64,000 nt of DNA from Mycobacterium tilburgii (GCF_902168065.1 NZ_LR655695.1:34319-98318), one strand, 5' to 3'. Counted from the stretch's first letter, positions 33,947 to 44,345 are shown. Translations and numbers: made by a program. Notes: a model not told the origin generated them from the sequence alone.

Positions 33947-35595
33947 ATTCTCTCCGGAGCGCTGACGCCGAGTATCGCCAGCCCGTCGGCGATGACCTGG
34001 CGGGTCGCCTGGCACAGCACCAGCCGAGCGGTGTGCAGGTCGATGGGTTGTTCATCGCCCTGGGGTAACACCCGGCACGAGTCGTAAAACCGGTGGTAGT
34101 CACCGGCGAGGTCTTCCAGGTAACGGCAGATCCGGCGCGGTTCGCGCAGCGACGCCGCGGTGTGCAGCACTTGCGGAAATTCACCGATGGTGCGCAGCAG
34201 CGCACCCTCTTTGTCGTGGGTGAGCAGCTCCAAGTGCCCGGTGTCGGGAATCAGGCCGAGCTCGGCGGCGTTGCGCGCCAGCGCGCAGAGTCGGGCGTGC
34301 GCGTATTGCACGTAGTAGACTGGGTTTTCGTTCGACGCCGACGACCACAGCGCCAGGTCGATGTCGATCGCGGTGTCCACCGACGAGCGGATCAGGCTGT
34401 AGCGTGCGGCGTCGACGCCGAGCGCGTCCACGAGGTCGTCGAGGGTGATCACGGTGCCCGCACGCTTGCTCATCCGCACCGGCTGACCGTCGCGGACCAG
34501 GTTGACCATCTGCCCGATCAGTACCTCGACCGTTGCCGGGTCGTCACCGAAGGCGGCCGCGGCGGCCTTGAGCCGCGCGATGTAGCCGTGATGATCGGCG
34601 CCGAGCATGTAGATGCACAGATCGAAGCCGCGCTCCCGCTTGTCCAGGTAGTAGGCGAGATCACCGGCAATGTAGGCGGGTTTGCCATCGCTCTTGATCA
34701 CGACGCGATCTTTGTCGTCGCCAAAAGCGCTGGCGCGCAACCAAATTGCGCCGTCTTTCTCGTAGATATTGCCGCTTTCGCGCAGCCTGGCGATGGCCTG
34801 GTCGACGCGCCCGCTGGTATGCATCGAATCTTCGTGCGTGTAGACGTCGAAGTCGGTGCCGAATTCGTGCAGCGACTCTTTGATGTGGGTGAACATCAGG
34901 TCGACGCCGACTTCGCGGAACGTCTCGTGCATCTTGGCGTCGGACAGATCCAGCGCGTCGGGCGATTTCTGCAGGATCTGCGCGGCGATGTCGTTGATGT
35001 AGGTGCCGGCGTAGCCGTCTTCGGGGGTGGGCTCCCCCTTGGCCGCGGCGATCAGCGAGTTGGCGAATCGATCGATCTGCGCGCCGTGATCGTTGAAATA
35101 GTATTCGCGCACGATCTCGGCGCCCTGCGTCGCCAGCAGCCGGCCCAGCGCGTCGCCGACGGCGGCCCAGCGGGTGCCGCCGATGTGGATCGGCCCGGTC
35201 GGATTGGCCGAGACGAATTCCAGATTGATCCTATGGCCGGCCAACGCCGTGGAGCGCCCGTAGCGCTCACCGGCGTCAAGGACGTCGTTGACCACCTTGG
35301 CCTGTGCCGAGGCCTCGAGACGCAGGTTGATGAAACCCGGTCCGGCCACGTCCGCCGACGCGATACCGTCGGCCGCGGCCAACGCACTGGCAAGCCATCC
35401 GGCCAGCTCGCGTGGGTTTGCGCCGACCCTCTTACCCAGCTGCATCGCCAGGTTGCTGGCGTAATCGCCGTGACCGGGATTGCGCGGCCGCTCCACGGTT
35501 ACCGTGGCCAGCAGCGCGGACACGTCAAGGCCGCGCTCGGCCAGCACCGCGGATGCGGTGGTCTTGAGCAGCTCAGCCAGGTCAGCGGGTGTCAC
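33943..35595 (-). CDS. argS: arginyl-tRNA synthetase
   Basis: 550 residues of class I synthetase. The N-terminal tRNA-binding domain is followed by [20 protein letters not shown], where the HIGH signature reads HIGG, as in other mycobacteria. The KMSKS loop reads [13 protein letters not shown]. The C-terminal anticodon-binding helices end in LGVSAPERM. It lies beside a tRNA-Arg gene. Intact. Confidence 0.95.
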   Translation of the reverse strand: MTPADLAELLKTTASAVLAERGLDVSALLATVTVERPRNPGHGDYASNLAMQLGKRVGANPRELAGWLASALAAADGIASADVAGPGFINLRLEASAQAKVVNDVLDAGERYGRSTALAGHRINLEFVSANPTGPIHIGGTRWAAVGDALGRLLATQGAEIVREYYFNDHGAQIDRFANSLIAAAKGEPTPEDGYAGTYINDIAAQILQKSPDALDLSDAKMHETFREVGVDLMFTHIKESLHEFGTDFDVYTHEDSMHTSGRVDQAIARLRESGNIYEKDGAIWLRASAFGDDKDRVVIKSDGKPAYIAGDLAYYLDKRERGFDLCIYMLGADHHGYIARLKAAAAAFGDDPATVEVLIGQMVNLVRDGQPVRMSKRAGTVITLDDLVDALGVDAARYSLIRSSVDTAIDIDLALWSSASNENPVYYVQYAHARLCALARNAAELGLIPDTGHLELLTHDKEGALLRTIGEFPQVLHTAASLREPRRICRYLEDLAGDYHRFYDSCRVLPQGDEQPIDLHTARLVLCQATRQVIADGLAILGVSAPERM

Positions 35596-35719
35596 GAGCG
35601 TCCATCCTATTGGTTAGCGTGCCTATGCCCCGAATCCATTGCGGTGACGAAGCAGCCCCCGGGATGCGTTAGTCTATCCCGGACAGTTTCACGCCCCATG
35701 GCGTAGCGTCGATGCATGC

Positions 35720-35795
35720 GCCCCCGTAGCTCAGGGGATAGAGCGTCTGCCTCCGGAGCAGAAAGCCGCAGGTTCGAATCCTGCCGGGGGCACCA
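35720..35795 (+). tRNA. tRNA-Arg (anticodon CCG)
   Basis: 76 nt with encoded CCA (35793-35795). The acceptor stem GCCCCCG pairs with CGGGGGC, the anticodon loop CTCCGGA gives anticodon CCG (codon CGG), and the T-loop is GGTTCGAATCC. It sits divergently from argS and borders the decayed patch to its right. Confidence 0.95.
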
Positions 35796-35833
35796 GGTTA
35801 CGCCAGGTCAAATCAGTTTATGGTTTTTGCCAT

Positions 35834-36090
35834 TACTCGCTTCTCCAGGACGAGAGCCCCACCATCGAGAAGGCCGATGCGCTGGTGAAGGCCACCAAGC
35901 AACGGTCCGCCACCCAAGACGCGAACGACTACATCTACACCCTCGAGGCGTCGCGCGACTACAACGCCGAACCCGACTTCGGCAAAATCAAGGCGAAGTC
36001 TTCGCCCTCAACTTCGCAGACGACGAGTACTACCGCGACAGCCTGCAGATCGCCCAACGCGACCTGCCGAAGGTGCAAACGGCCGACTGA
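35834..36090 (+). pseudogene. 3' fragment of an alpha/beta hydrolase (homoserine acetyltransferase-like)
   Basis: Starting about 40 bases after the tRNA-Arg CCA, without any start codon, the frame YSLLQDESPTIEKADALVK runs to TLEASRDYNAEPDFGKIKAK. One base is then missing near 35998, and VFALNFADDEYYRDSLQIA to the stop at 36088-36090 continues in the next frame. The ANDYIYTLEASRDYN...FADDE pattern is that of the C-terminal third of MetX-like alpha/beta hydrolases, with the Asp of the triad in NFADDE. The first two thirds of such a gene are missing. The stretch 36091-36272 holds nothing I recognise. Confidence 0.65.
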
Positions 36091-36272
36091 CGGTCCGTCC
36101 GGTCTCCGTCGGTTCGGCCGGCCACTCGTAGAATCGCCTACCCAGCGCTATGGAAGGCGCAGGCCACGGATTTCATCGTCTGGCTGAATCAGGCTTGACC
36201 GCAACACGGGATCGGCTGAACCGCAACGAGGTTCGTTCTCGGTTGACGTCGGCACCCGGCCCGCGTCACACC

Positions 36273-36896
<624 letters not shown>

Positions 36897-37104
36897 GATC
36901 CGACCTAACCATCCGCGGGCGGCACCACATAGCAATGCACACCTGTGCCGCGCACCGGCACTCCCCCGTCTGGTTTGCCGATTGGCGTACGGGCTCGGTA
37001 CGCCCCGAGCGGCTCTATTTGCCAATTCTCACCTCGCGTGGCGGCTTACCCGACCGCATGCTGATGCGGTTGTGCTGCCCCCCCTCCCAGACAAGGAGCC
37101 GACC

Positions 37105-37386
37105 GTGATATCTGCTCGCCAACTGTCTTTCCTGATTGCCCCGGCTCTGGTGGCCGCAGCCTTGACGTTCGGCACCGGCATTGCCGTCGCCGACGACGAC
37201 TCCTACCTCGCCCAGATTCACAAGATCGGCCTTACCGGCGACAAGGACAGCCTGATTTTCGCGGACCGCAGCGCCGGCGAGACCCCCGACCAGATGGCAC
37301 AGGTCGTGCAGAGTAAGAACCCGGGGATCAACCTCAGCGACGCAACCGGCGTCGTCAGCGCCGCCGAATCGAACTACTGCCCCTAG
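37105..37386 (+). CDS. small secreted protein, DUF732-like
   Basis: 93 residues from GTG 37105, preceded by AAGGAG. An N-terminal signal peptide (LSFLIAPALVAAALTFGTG, with a likely cut after AVA in GIAVADDD) is followed by a short domain ending NPGINLSDATGVVSAAESNYCP. The layout resembles mycobacterial DUF732 proteins, which normally have two cysteines. Only the C-terminal one remains here, and the region where the first would be (SLIFADRSAGETPDQ) looks shortened, so the protein may be damaged though in frame. Function unknown. Confidence 0.6.
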   Translation: MISARQLSFLIAPALVAAALTFGTGIAVADDDSYLAQIHKIGLTGDKDSLIFADRSAGETPDQMAQVVQSKNPGINLSDATGVVSAAESNYCP

Positions 37387-37422
37387 GGATTTGATCGGGT
37401 CGTCGCGTCATCGTGAGCCCGG

Positions 37423-37923
37423 TCAACCCGCAGCAAACGCCGCCACCGGCATCTCCACCGTCCCGCGACACGGGCCGCTGGCGATGTCGGTTTGCCAGGT
37501 TCCGCGCAGCGACCCGTCCGGTTGGGAAGCGTAGAACGCCCACGACCGTGCCGGCGCCCAGACCTTCGCAATCCCCTCTCCCATATAGCAATCCCACTGA
37601 AAATCGAAGCGCTACACCCACCGGGTTCCGTCCCAGGTGTAGTGCAACGGGACGGGCAGCGTCGGGTTTTTGAGGACCGGACCGTCGCTGGCGGTGGCCA
37701 CGCACGCGCCCGCCGAGCACGACGTCACGAACACTATATAGTCGGCGCTGAAGGTCGGATCAGCCTGACCGGCCGCGATGCTGGTGCCGGTCTTGCTGGC
37801 GGCATAGCGCACCAGCGAGTACTTGCCGTTTCATGCCGGCGATGCCGCGTGAGCCGAAACCGCAAGAGCGGCGACGATTGCGATGGCGCCCAGCACCGCG
37901 GCGATCCTGGCGCGCGCGTTCAT
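37423..37923 (-). pseudogene. secreted protein broken by two in-frame stop codons
   Basis: One uninterrupted frame of 167 codons from ATG 37923, with signal peptide ARIAAVLGAIAIVAALAVS. Codon 31 is TGA (37833-37831), where a Trp is likely (SPA-stop-NGKYSLVRYA), and codon 104 is TAG (37614-37612) in TRWV-stop-RFDFQWDC. After each stop the same frame goes on with sensible protein: TSCSAGACVATASDGP, then AKVWAPARSWAFYASQPDG and GPCRGTVEMPVAAFAAG to TGA at 37423. Length is an exact multiple of three. Mycobacterial secreted proteins with this Cys-pair layout are known, but the function is not. The start overlaps the Nudix gene stop (ATGA). Confidence 0.8.
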
Positions 37924-38394
37924 CGCCCGTGCAGCAGGAACAGCCCGTAGGCCGCGATGGACTGCGAGTCGGCGATCACCCCGGCGCGGATCATCTCCTC
38001 GACGTCCCCCGGGAGAACCACGCGCTGCGCATGTCCTGCTCCTCGTGCTCGCGGTCCGTCCAACCCTCGGTGATCGCGGTGGCCAGGAAAACCCAGCCCC
38101 GCTGGCTGGTCATTCCAGGAGCAACATCGACCAGACCGAGCGCCTCGAACGATGTTGCGGTAAGCCCGGTTTCCTCGCGCAACTCACTCGCGGTCAGCTC
38201 GGCGGGCTCCGACTCTGCCAAGTCGGACGCGGTGCCCTGGGGAACCCCCAACGGCGCGCGCCGACGGGATAGCGGAACTGTTCGACCAGCCGGAACCGGC
38301 TGCCGTCGTACGGCACCACTAGTGCGCAGACGGGTTTGTCGACGACGGCGTAGTCGCTATCTGCACGTCCGCGATTCTGGCACGCCCTCAACAA
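37920..38394 (-). pseudogene. Nudix hydrolase, frameshifted and probably 5'-truncated
   Basis: The readable pieces are DYAVVDKPVCALVVPYDGS and FRLVEQFRYPVGARRWGFP in one frame. Another frame carries the Nudix box core (ELTASELREETGLTATSFE), preceded by GTASDLAESEPA and followed by DVAPGMTSQRGWVFLATAI. A last piece, VIADSQSIAAYGLFLLHGR, ends at 37920-37922 in a third frame. Slips lie near 38262 and 38007. The family hydrolyses nucleoside diphosphates linked to a moiety (often ADP-ribose). No convincing start is seen upstream of 38394, so the N-terminus may be missing. Confidence 0.72.
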
Positions 38395-38414
38395 GTGATC
38401 CGTGAAGTGGCAGC

Positions 38415-38837
38415 ATGGGCCCCCGTGGCTCTAACGACTACATCCATCGCAATGTCCGTCTCACCGTCACTGATATAGAACGATCCCGCCAGTTCTACGA
38501 GAGCGTGCTCGATTGGCCGGTGTTGCTGGAAATCCCCGAGAATGCGGACGAGACGACTCGTGAGCAGCTGAGCTTCTTGTACGGCGGAGTCATCTACGAC
38601 CTCGGCGGCACGCTGCTAAGACTGCGGCCCGTCGCCACCGACCGCTTCCACGAAGACCGCACAGGCCTCGACCACCTCGCGTTCCGACTCGCCAACAGGG
38701 ACGAATTAGAAGCTGCAGCAGCACATCTCGATGACATTGGCGTCCAGCACGAACCCGTCAAAGACATCGGGCCGTCCTACATTCTGGGGTTCCGCGACCC
38801 GGACAACATCGCACTAAAGTTGACCGCACCCAAGTAG
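38415..38837 (+). CDS. VOC-family (glyoxalase/dioxygenase-fold) protein
   Basis: 140 residues. A single vicinal-oxygen-chelate module: HRNVRLTVTDIERSRQFYE at the start, GLDHLAFRLANRDELEAA in the middle and ILGFRDPDNIALKLTAPK at the end. The usual metal positions give His (DHLAF) and Glu or its replacement in the last strand, so metal binding is uncertain. The substrate is unknown. It is the only intact gene between the secreted-protein pseudogenes and the Rrf2 regulator, divergent from the Nudix remnant. Confidence 0.8.
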   Translation: MGPRGSNDYIHRNVRLTVTDIERSRQFYESVLDWPVLLEIPENADETTREQLSFLYGGVIYDLGGTLLRLRPVATDRFHEDRTGLDHLAFRLANRDELEAAAAHLDDIGVQHEPVKDIGPSYILGFRDPDNIALKLTAPK

Positions 38838-38886
38838 CGCCAGCACGTTGTCGACCGATGGCGACGGTGGTTAACTGGACAGGACC

Positions 38887-39274
38887 ATGAGCATCAGTTT
38901 CAACCACACCATCGTCGCCGCCCGCGACAAACACGAGTCCGCGAGTTTCTCACCGAGCTTTCCGGCTTGCCCGGCCCGAAGCCATGCGGCCACTTCATGG
39001 TTGTGCAACTCGACAACGGTGTGAGTCTGGATTTCGCGGACGCTCCCGAGGGCGAGGACATCCGGCGCCAGCACTACGCGTTTCTGGTGTCCGAGCCGGA
39101 GTTCGACGAGATCTAGGGCAAGATCCGTTCGCGCGGCTTGCCGCACTGGGCCGATCCGCGGCAAGGCCGGCCGGGCGAGATCAACCACAACGACGGCGGG
39201 CGCGGGTGTACTTCCTGGCCCCGGCCGGGCACGCGCTGGAAATCCTGACCCGACCTTACGGATCGGCGGGCTAG
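38887..39274 (+). pseudogene. VOC-family protein with a frameshift and a nonsense codon
   Basis: ATG 38887 gives MSISFNHTIVAARDKHES. One base is missing near 38942, after which FLTELSGLPGPKPCGHFMV and NGVSLDFADAPEGEDIRRQH are readable. The frame meets a TAG at 39113-39115 (FDEI-stop-GKIRSRGLPHW), where a Gln codon CAG is likely. The end, VYFLAPAGHALEILTRPYG, is one more frame over and stops at 39272-39274, overlapping the Rrf2 stop tail to tail. His in FNHT and Glu in HALEIL are the expected metal ligands of an intact ancestor. Confidence 0.78.
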
Positions 39275-39753
39275 TCGACGTGCGAAGTGCCGTGCCGGAC
39301 GCTTTCCTGCCCCCGATAATCGTCGGCGAGTTTCGCGACGTGCTTGGGCAGCGAGCCGGACGCCACGTCGGCCAGGGTCGTCTCCTCGAGTACCGAGCGC
39401 ATGCTGGCGCGCAGGGCACGCCAGACATCGGCCAGGGGCGCCGTGGGTCCCGAGTACGGCAGGTCGCCCAGCCCGATGTCGCGGACGCTGGCCAGCGGCC
39501 CGTCGATGCAGCGCAGCACGTCGGCGATGCTGATCTCGCCGCCCGGGCGCGCCAGCTCGTAGCCACCATCGCGGCCGCGGTGGCTGCGGACCAGGCGGTC
39601 GGTGCGCAGGTTGGTGAGGATGTCGACGAGAAACTGCGGGGGTATGCCCTGCGCCTGGGCCAAGTCGTCGGTCTTGACCAGCGTGCCCTTGTCCGCGGTG
39701 GCGAGGTGGATCATTGCCCGAACCGCGTATTCGGCCTTCGCTGACATCCGCAC
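39271..39753 (-). CDS. Rrf2-family transcriptional regulator
   Basis: 160 residues from GTG 39753 ([19 protein letters not shown]), equal in start and length to Mtb Rv1287. The N-terminal winged helix carries [19 protein letters not shown] and [19 protein letters not shown]. Only one cysteine (VLRCIDGP) is present, so it lacks the three-Cys Fe-S site of IscR/NsrR and is closer to CymR-type members. It lies beside cysNC/cysD on the same strand, which makes control of sulfur assimilation a reasonable inference. Confidence 0.88.
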   Translation of the reverse strand: MRMSAKAEYAVRAMIHLATADKGTLVKTDDLAQAQGIPPQFLVDILTNLRTDRLVRSHRGRDGGYELARPGGEISIADVLRCIDGPLASVRDIGLGDLPYSGPTAPLADVWRALRASMRSVLEETTLADVASGSLPKHVAKLADDYRGQESVRHGTSHVD

Positions 39754-39808
39754 CCTGAGGATTGTGCCATCACAGGGCGATCGGGGCGGATGCTTGGGTG
39801 CGCGCTGG

Positions 39809-41662
39809 CTAGCCCCGCAACTCCAGCAGGTCGATGACGCTTTGCGCAAGTTCCTCGAGCGGGCGGTCCGGGACGAGCCGCAGATCGGGATTCTTCGGCC
39901 GCTGGTAGGGGCTGTCGATACCGGTGAAATGCGTGATTTCACCGACGCGAGCCTTGGCGTACAGGCCCTTGGGATCACGCGCCTCGCACTCGGCGAGCGG
40001 GGTGTCGCAGAAAACTTCGAAGAACTCAAATCCGGCGTCGAAGTGCACTTTACGAGCCATCTCGCGGTGTTCGTCGAGCGGGCTGATGGCGGGCACCAGC
40101 ACGGTCTGACCGGAATCCGCCAGCAGCGTCGCGACGTGGGCCAACCGGCGCAGGTTCTCCGCACGATCGGCCATCGAGAAGCCCAGGTCGGCGTTCAGGC
40201 CGTGCCGTAGATTGTCCCCGTCGAGAACGTAAGCGGGAAAGCCCTTTTCGAGCAGTTTCTGCTCGACCAGCATGGCCACCGACGACTTGCCTGAACCCGA
40301 AAGGCCGGTGAGCCACACGGTCCGTCCGCGCGCCGCCCGGTCCGCCGCCGTCACCAGCGACTGATGCCGAACGGTGTTCGGGCTTGCCTTCTGTGCCGTG
40401 ACATCGCGCAGCACCATGCCGGCGGCGACGGTGCCGTTGCTGTACGGATCGATGAGGATGAAGGAACCGGTGCTGGCGTTGCGGGTGTACTCGTCGAGCA
40501 GCAACGGCACCTGGGTGCGCAGCGAGATACGACCAAGTTCGTTGAGCTTCAACGCCGTAGCGCTCTTGTCGCGGTGCAGCGTGTTGACGTCGAGCCGGTA
40601 GTCCAGTGCGGTGACTCGGGCACGGGTGGTTCGGGTGGTGTGCTTGATGACGTAATCGCGCCCCGGCTCCAGCGACGCCGCGTCGGCCATCCAGCACACC
40701 GTCGCGTCGAATTCCTGGGTGACCCTGGGCTGGTTGTTGGTGCGAGCGATCATGTCACCTCGCGAGATGTCGATGTCGTCAGCCAGGCTCACCGAGACGG
40801 CCATCGGTGGAAACGCTTCTTCCACAGGGCCATTCGGGCCTTCGATCGCGGTGATTTTGCTGGTCTTGCCGACCGGCAGGACCACCACCTCGTCGCCCGG
40901 ACGCATCACGCCGCTGGCCACGGTGCCGGCGTAGCTGCGGTGGTCGTGGTGCTCGTGGGTCTGCGGCCGGATGACGTACTGCACCGGGAAGCGCACGTCC
41001 ACCAGGTTGCGGTCGCCGGCGATGTACACCTCTTCGAGGTGCGACAGCAGAGCCGGGCCCTCGTACCAGGGCGCCCGATCCGATTTGGTCACCACATTGT
41101 CGCCGTGCAGCGCGGACAGTGGGATGGTTGCCACGTCTTGCACGTCCAACCGCGCCGCGAAGGCGTGGAATTCGTCCTTGATCTCCTCGAATCTGGCTCG
41201 ATCCCAGTCGATCAGATCCATCTTGTTGACCGCCAGCACGATGTGCTGGATGCCCAACAGGGACGCCAGGAAGGCGTGCCGTCGGGACTGCTCGAGCAGG
41301 CTCTGCCGGGCGTCGACGAGCACGATCACCAGTTGCGCGGTGGACGCCCCGGTCACCATGTTGCGGGTGTACTGGATGTGTCCAGGGGTGTCGGCGATGA
41401 TGAATTTCCGCCTGGGGGTGGCGAAGTAGCGGTAGGCGACATCGATGGTGATGCCCTGCTCGCGCTCGGCGCGCAGGCCGTCGGTGACCAGGGCAAGGTC
41501 GGTGTAGTCGTGGCCGCGTTCTTTGGACGTCTTCTCTACCGCGGCCCACTGATCTTCCATCACGGCCTTGGAGTCGTAGAGCAGCCGCCCGATCAGGGTG
41601 GACTTGCCGTCGTCGACCGAGCCGGCGGTCGCGATGCGCAGCAGTGTCGTCGGTGCAGCCAT
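39809..41662 (-). CDS. cysNC: sulfate adenylyltransferase subunit 1 / APS kinase bifunctional enzyme
   Basis: 617 residues. Residues 1-430 are the GTPase subunit of ATP sulfurylase ([38 protein letters not shown]). From about 440 the APS kinase domain starts with P-loop [15 protein letters not shown] and ends [14 protein letters not shown]. It drives sulfate to APS and then PAPS for cysteine and sulfolipid synthesis. Its start touches the cysD stop. Intact. Confidence 0.95.
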   Translation of the reverse strand: MAAPTTLLRIATAGSVDDGKSTLIGRLLYDSKAVMEDQWAAVEKTSKERGHDYTDLALVTDGLRAEREQGITIDVAYRYFATPRRKFIIADTPGHIQYTRNMVTGASTAQLVIVLVDARQSLLEQSRRHAFLASLLGIQHIVLAVNKMDLIDWDRARFEEIKDEFHAFAARLDVQDVATIPLSALHGDNVVTKSDRAPWYEGPALLSHLEEVYIAGDRNLVDVRFPVQYVIRPQTHEHHDHRSYAGTVASGVMRPGDEVVVLPVGKTSKITAIEGPNGPVEEAFPPMAVSVSLADDIDISRGDMIARTNNQPRVTQEFDATVCWMADAASLEPGRDYVIKHTTRTTRARVTALDYRLDVNTLHRDKSATALKLNELGRISLRTQVPLLLDEYTRNASTGSFILIDPYSNGTVAAGMVLRDVTAQKASPNTVRHQSLVTAADRAARGRTVWLTGLSGSGKSSVAMLVEQKLLEKGFPAYVLDGDNLRHGLNADLGFSMADRAENLRRLAHVATLLADSGQTVLVPAISPLDEHREMARKVHFDAGFEFFEVFCDTPLAECEARDPKGLYAKARVGEITHFTGIDSPYQRPKNPDLRLVPDRPLEELAQSVIDLLELRG

Positions 41663-42591
41663 CAGAAGTAACCCTGCCGTTTCCGGTCTTCCATGCCGGC
41701 TTCGGAGATGCGGTCGTCGGCACGGGTGGTGCCGCGTTCGGTCAGCCGGGACACCGCGGTCTCCGCGATCACCTCCGACACCGTGGTGGCCTCGGATTCG
41801 ACACAGCCCGTGCAGGTGACGTCGCCGACCGTGCGGAACCGCACGGTCTTTTTCAACACCCGTTCGCCCGCGCGGGGCTGCATGTGCCGATGCACGGCCA
41901 GTAGCATGCTGTCCCGCTCGAAAACCTTGCGCCGATGCGCGTAGTAGATCGACGGCAACTTGATCTTCTCGGCGCCGATGTAGGACCAGATGTCGAATTC
42001 GGTCCAGTTCGACAGCGGGAAAACCCGGATGTGTTCACCCTTGTGGTGGCGCCCGTTGTAGAGGTTCCACAGCTCTGGCCGTTGGGCCTTAGGGTCCCAC
42101 TGCCCGAACTCGTCACGGAAGCTGAACACCCGCTCCTTAGCACGGGCCTTCTCCTCGTCGCGGCGCGCCCCGCCGAATGCGGCGTCGAATTTGTTCTCCC
42201 GGATGGCGCGCAGCAGCGTCACAGTCTGGATCGGGTTGCGGGACGGGATCACCTCGCCGACCCGCCCGGCATCGATGTCTTCCTGCACCGAGGCGACCAC
42301 CAGGCGCACCCCGAACTCTTCGACGAGTTCGTCGCGGGTCGCGATCACCTCGTCGAAATTGTGGCCGGTGTCTACGTGCATGACCGGAAACGGCAGCCGC
42401 CCGGGCCGGAACGCCTTGAGGGCCATATAGAGCATCACGATGGAGTCCTTGCCACCGGAAAACAGCAGCACGGGCCGTTCGAACTCCGCGGCAACCTCCC
42501 GGATGATGTGGATGGCCTCGGCTTCCAGCGAACGCAGATGGCTTAATTCGTACTGGCCTGCCACGGGACCGGCCGTCACCCCACTCGTCAT
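41662..42591 (-). CDS. cysD: sulfate adenylyltransferase subunit 2
   Basis: 309 residues from ATG 42591 (MTSGVTAGPVAGQYELSHL), chosen because it matches Mtb; the frame also has a GTG at 42612. PP-loop ATPase: VLLFSGGKDSIVMLYMAL. It adenylates sulfate in complex with CysN. HTDTGHNFDEVIATRDEL-type residues (VDTGHNFDEVI) and RRDEEKARAKER are intact. First gene of the cysD-cysNC operon; a palindrome lies 30-45 bases upstream. Confidence 0.95.
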   Translation of the reverse strand: MTSGVTAGPVAGQYELSHLRSLEAEAIHIIREVAAEFERPVLLFSGGKDSIVMLYMALKAFRPGRLPFPVMHVDTGHNFDEVIATRDELVEEFGVRLVVASVQEDIDAGRVGEVIPSRNPIQTVTLLRAIRENKFDAAFGGARRDEEKARAKERVFSFRDEFGQWDPKAQRPELWNLYNGRHHKGEHIRVFPLSNWTEFDIWSYIGAEKIKLPSIYYAHRRKVFERDSMLLAVHRHMQPRAGERVLKKTVRFRTVGDVTCTGCVESEATTVSEVIAETAVSRLTERGTTRADDRISEAGMEDRKRQGYF

Positions 42592-42621
42592 GATTCCTTC
42601 GTCGTAACCCACATATCCTGA

Positions 42622-42634
42622 TAAACTTGGTTTA
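42622..42634. promoter_or_regulatory. palindrome upstream of cysD, possible operator
   Basis: TAAAC-TTG-GTTTA is a perfect 5+3+5 inverted repeat starting 31 bases before the cysD ATG, in an AT-rich patch (42620-42665) that stands out in this GC-rich DNA. A second GTTTA at 42644-42648 (ATGTTTACA) follows. An Rrf2-family gene ends the same gene group, so this is a candidate site, but the link is inference. Confidence 0.35.
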
Positions 42635-42785
42635 ACTTGCCATGTTTACAGTCATTATCGCTTATAGAACCAGCCCACCGCTGCGGTGTCAATGGACAAA
42701 CACCGGCGGCCGTGCACCGGACCGATCGCGCCGGCTGCCGCGTGCGCGCTTGCCCCGCCGCGGATCAATGCGAAAACATGAGCGG

Positions 42786-43210
42786 ATGACCACGTCCTCG
42801 GTGCCCGCCAGCGGGCGCGACGTCATCGCGCAGTTCGTCCCGCAATCGCCGTTCGTCGCCAAGTTGGGCGTCGTCGCCGATCAGCTCGGCGACGACGAAG
42901 TCCGGCTACGGCTGCCGTGGGATCCGTCCAACGTCACCGTCGGCGACATGGTGCACGGCGGTGCCATCGCCACGCTCGCCGACCTCACCGTCATGGCCGC
43001 GGCGTGGTGCGGCGCCGAAGAGCCCCCGAGCTGCGGGGCGTCACGGTGTTGATGGCGCTGGACTTCATGGCGCTGGCCCGGGCCACCGACCTGATAGGAG
43101 TGGGCCGGGTGCTGCGGCGGGGCCGCTCGCTTACCAACTGTGAAGCCGAAATCGTCGCCCAGGACGGCAAGCTGGTCGCCAAGGCCCTGGCAACCTACAA
43201 GGACGGCTGA
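42786..43210 (+). pseudogene. PaaI-type hotdog thioesterase, frameshifted
   Basis: ATG 42786 gives MTTSSVPASGRDVIAQFVP and the hotdog signature GDMVHGGAIATLADLTVMA. A run of five C around 43023-43028 shifts the frame; the rest, ELRGVTVLMALDFMALARA to AEIVAQDGKLVAKALATYK, is readable one base over and ends at 43208-43210. Acyl-CoA thioesterases of this type act on aromatic or fatty acyl-CoAs; the substrate is unknown. The lesion is a single homopolymer indel, so a sequencing error is possible. It lies between cysD and the carbonic anhydrase remnant, which are adjacent in Mtb. Confidence 0.75.
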
Positions 43211-43640
43211 GCGCCACCTCGTCGAGCTTGCTGCTGGCGACATCGAAGTCAAAGCCGCGCAGCGACTCGTGCTTGATGACGAACGGGCTGTTCTCGATGC
43301 GGCGCAACGACTGCCGGACGTCCTCGACGACGTCCGGGAAGGACTCGGGCGCCCACGGCGGCTTGGCGCCGATTTCGTCCTGGATGCCGCGCCTGAAGTC
43401 GTCGTCGTTGAAGGTCAACATGCCGCAGTCGGTGTGGTGGATCAGGATGATCTCCCGGGTGCCCATCAGCCGCTGGCTGATGGCCAGCGACCGAATGACA
43501 TCGTCGGTGACGACACACCCCCGCGTTGCGGATGACGTGCGCCTCACCCGCGTTGAGGCCGAGCAGGCGATACACGTCAAGCCGGGCATCCATGCAGGCG
43601 ACGACCGCGGCGACCACCGGCTTGATACAGCCGCTGTTCG
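43131..43640 (-). pseudogene. canA: beta-carbonic anhydrase lacking its N-terminus
   Basis: From about 43640 the frame [19 protein letters not shown] carries the zinc Cys, Asp and Arg of beta-carbonic anhydrases (ACMDAR). An extra G in the GGGGG run near 43515-43519 shifts the frame; [19 protein letters not shown], then [18 protein letters not shown] with the zinc His and second Cys, and [13 protein letters not shown] follow. The first 35 or so residues of the Mtb Rv1284-type protein are absent, replaced out of frame by the end of another gene. The normal stop after KLDEV is also missing and the frame runs on to 43131. Confidence 0.82.
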
Positions 43641-44345
43641 ATCGCGTCGGTGATCGCGGTCCTGTAGGCGATTCTGTCGGCCATGAACCGCGATTCGACC
43701 GTCGCGGTGACCTCGATGTCGGTGTCGGGGCGCAGCACGTCACCGAAGACTCGCTGCAACGGCTCGGCGAACGACGTGGCAGTGTATTGCATGCGCTCGG
43801 TGAGATCGTCTGCGCCGGCAAGCCCATAACGGTAGCTCAACCGGTGGGGCGCCCCACGAGCGCAGCCGAGCCAGCCCGACCGCCACCAGTGCCGCGCGGA
43901 TCAACACCGGCGGCGATCACGCTGGGGCGATCGAACCGGCCACCCCGGGCAGTCGCACCACCGCGCCGAAGTTGGTGAACCCGGGGTTGGGGCGTAAGGC
44001 AACGTCGCGACGGTGTGCCGCACGATCGGGCGACGAGGCCCGGCGCCACCGCCAGGACCAGGCAGGCACCCGCCATGCCCGCACGCATGCTGACCGGCGC
44101 CTCCTTCGCGCCGGCGGCCAGGCTGGAGCGGGGACGGGCCAAGAACCCGATCCCGGACGCTTTCGCCGTCGCGGCCACACTCAAACCGGTGGCGAGCGCG
44201 GCCATGCCAACGGCTAATGGTGTCGTCAGCGCCACCATCGGGTCGTGTGCGGGAGGCGCGTGAACCAGGGACTGCACCAGCAGCCACTCCCCGACGAAAC
44301 CGGCGCCGAGCGGCACGAACCAGTGCCACACGCTTGCAACTTATG
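43620..44345 (-). pseudogene. hydrogenase-4 component B/proton-antiporter-like subunit, 3' fragment
   Basis: The readable parts on the minus strand are [38 protein letters not shown] and LVLAVAPGLVARS (44340-44030). Then, shifted, come GFTNFGAVVRLPGVAGSIA (about 43980-43920) and, shifted again, [19 protein letters not shown] and [19 protein letters not shown] up to AIEQRLYQ (43810-43625). This matches the C-terminal third of HyfB/HycC-type membrane subunits such as Mtb Rv0083. The first several hundred residues are absent, and the 3' end runs into canA. Both ends therefore look like recombination junctions. Confidence 0.7.
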
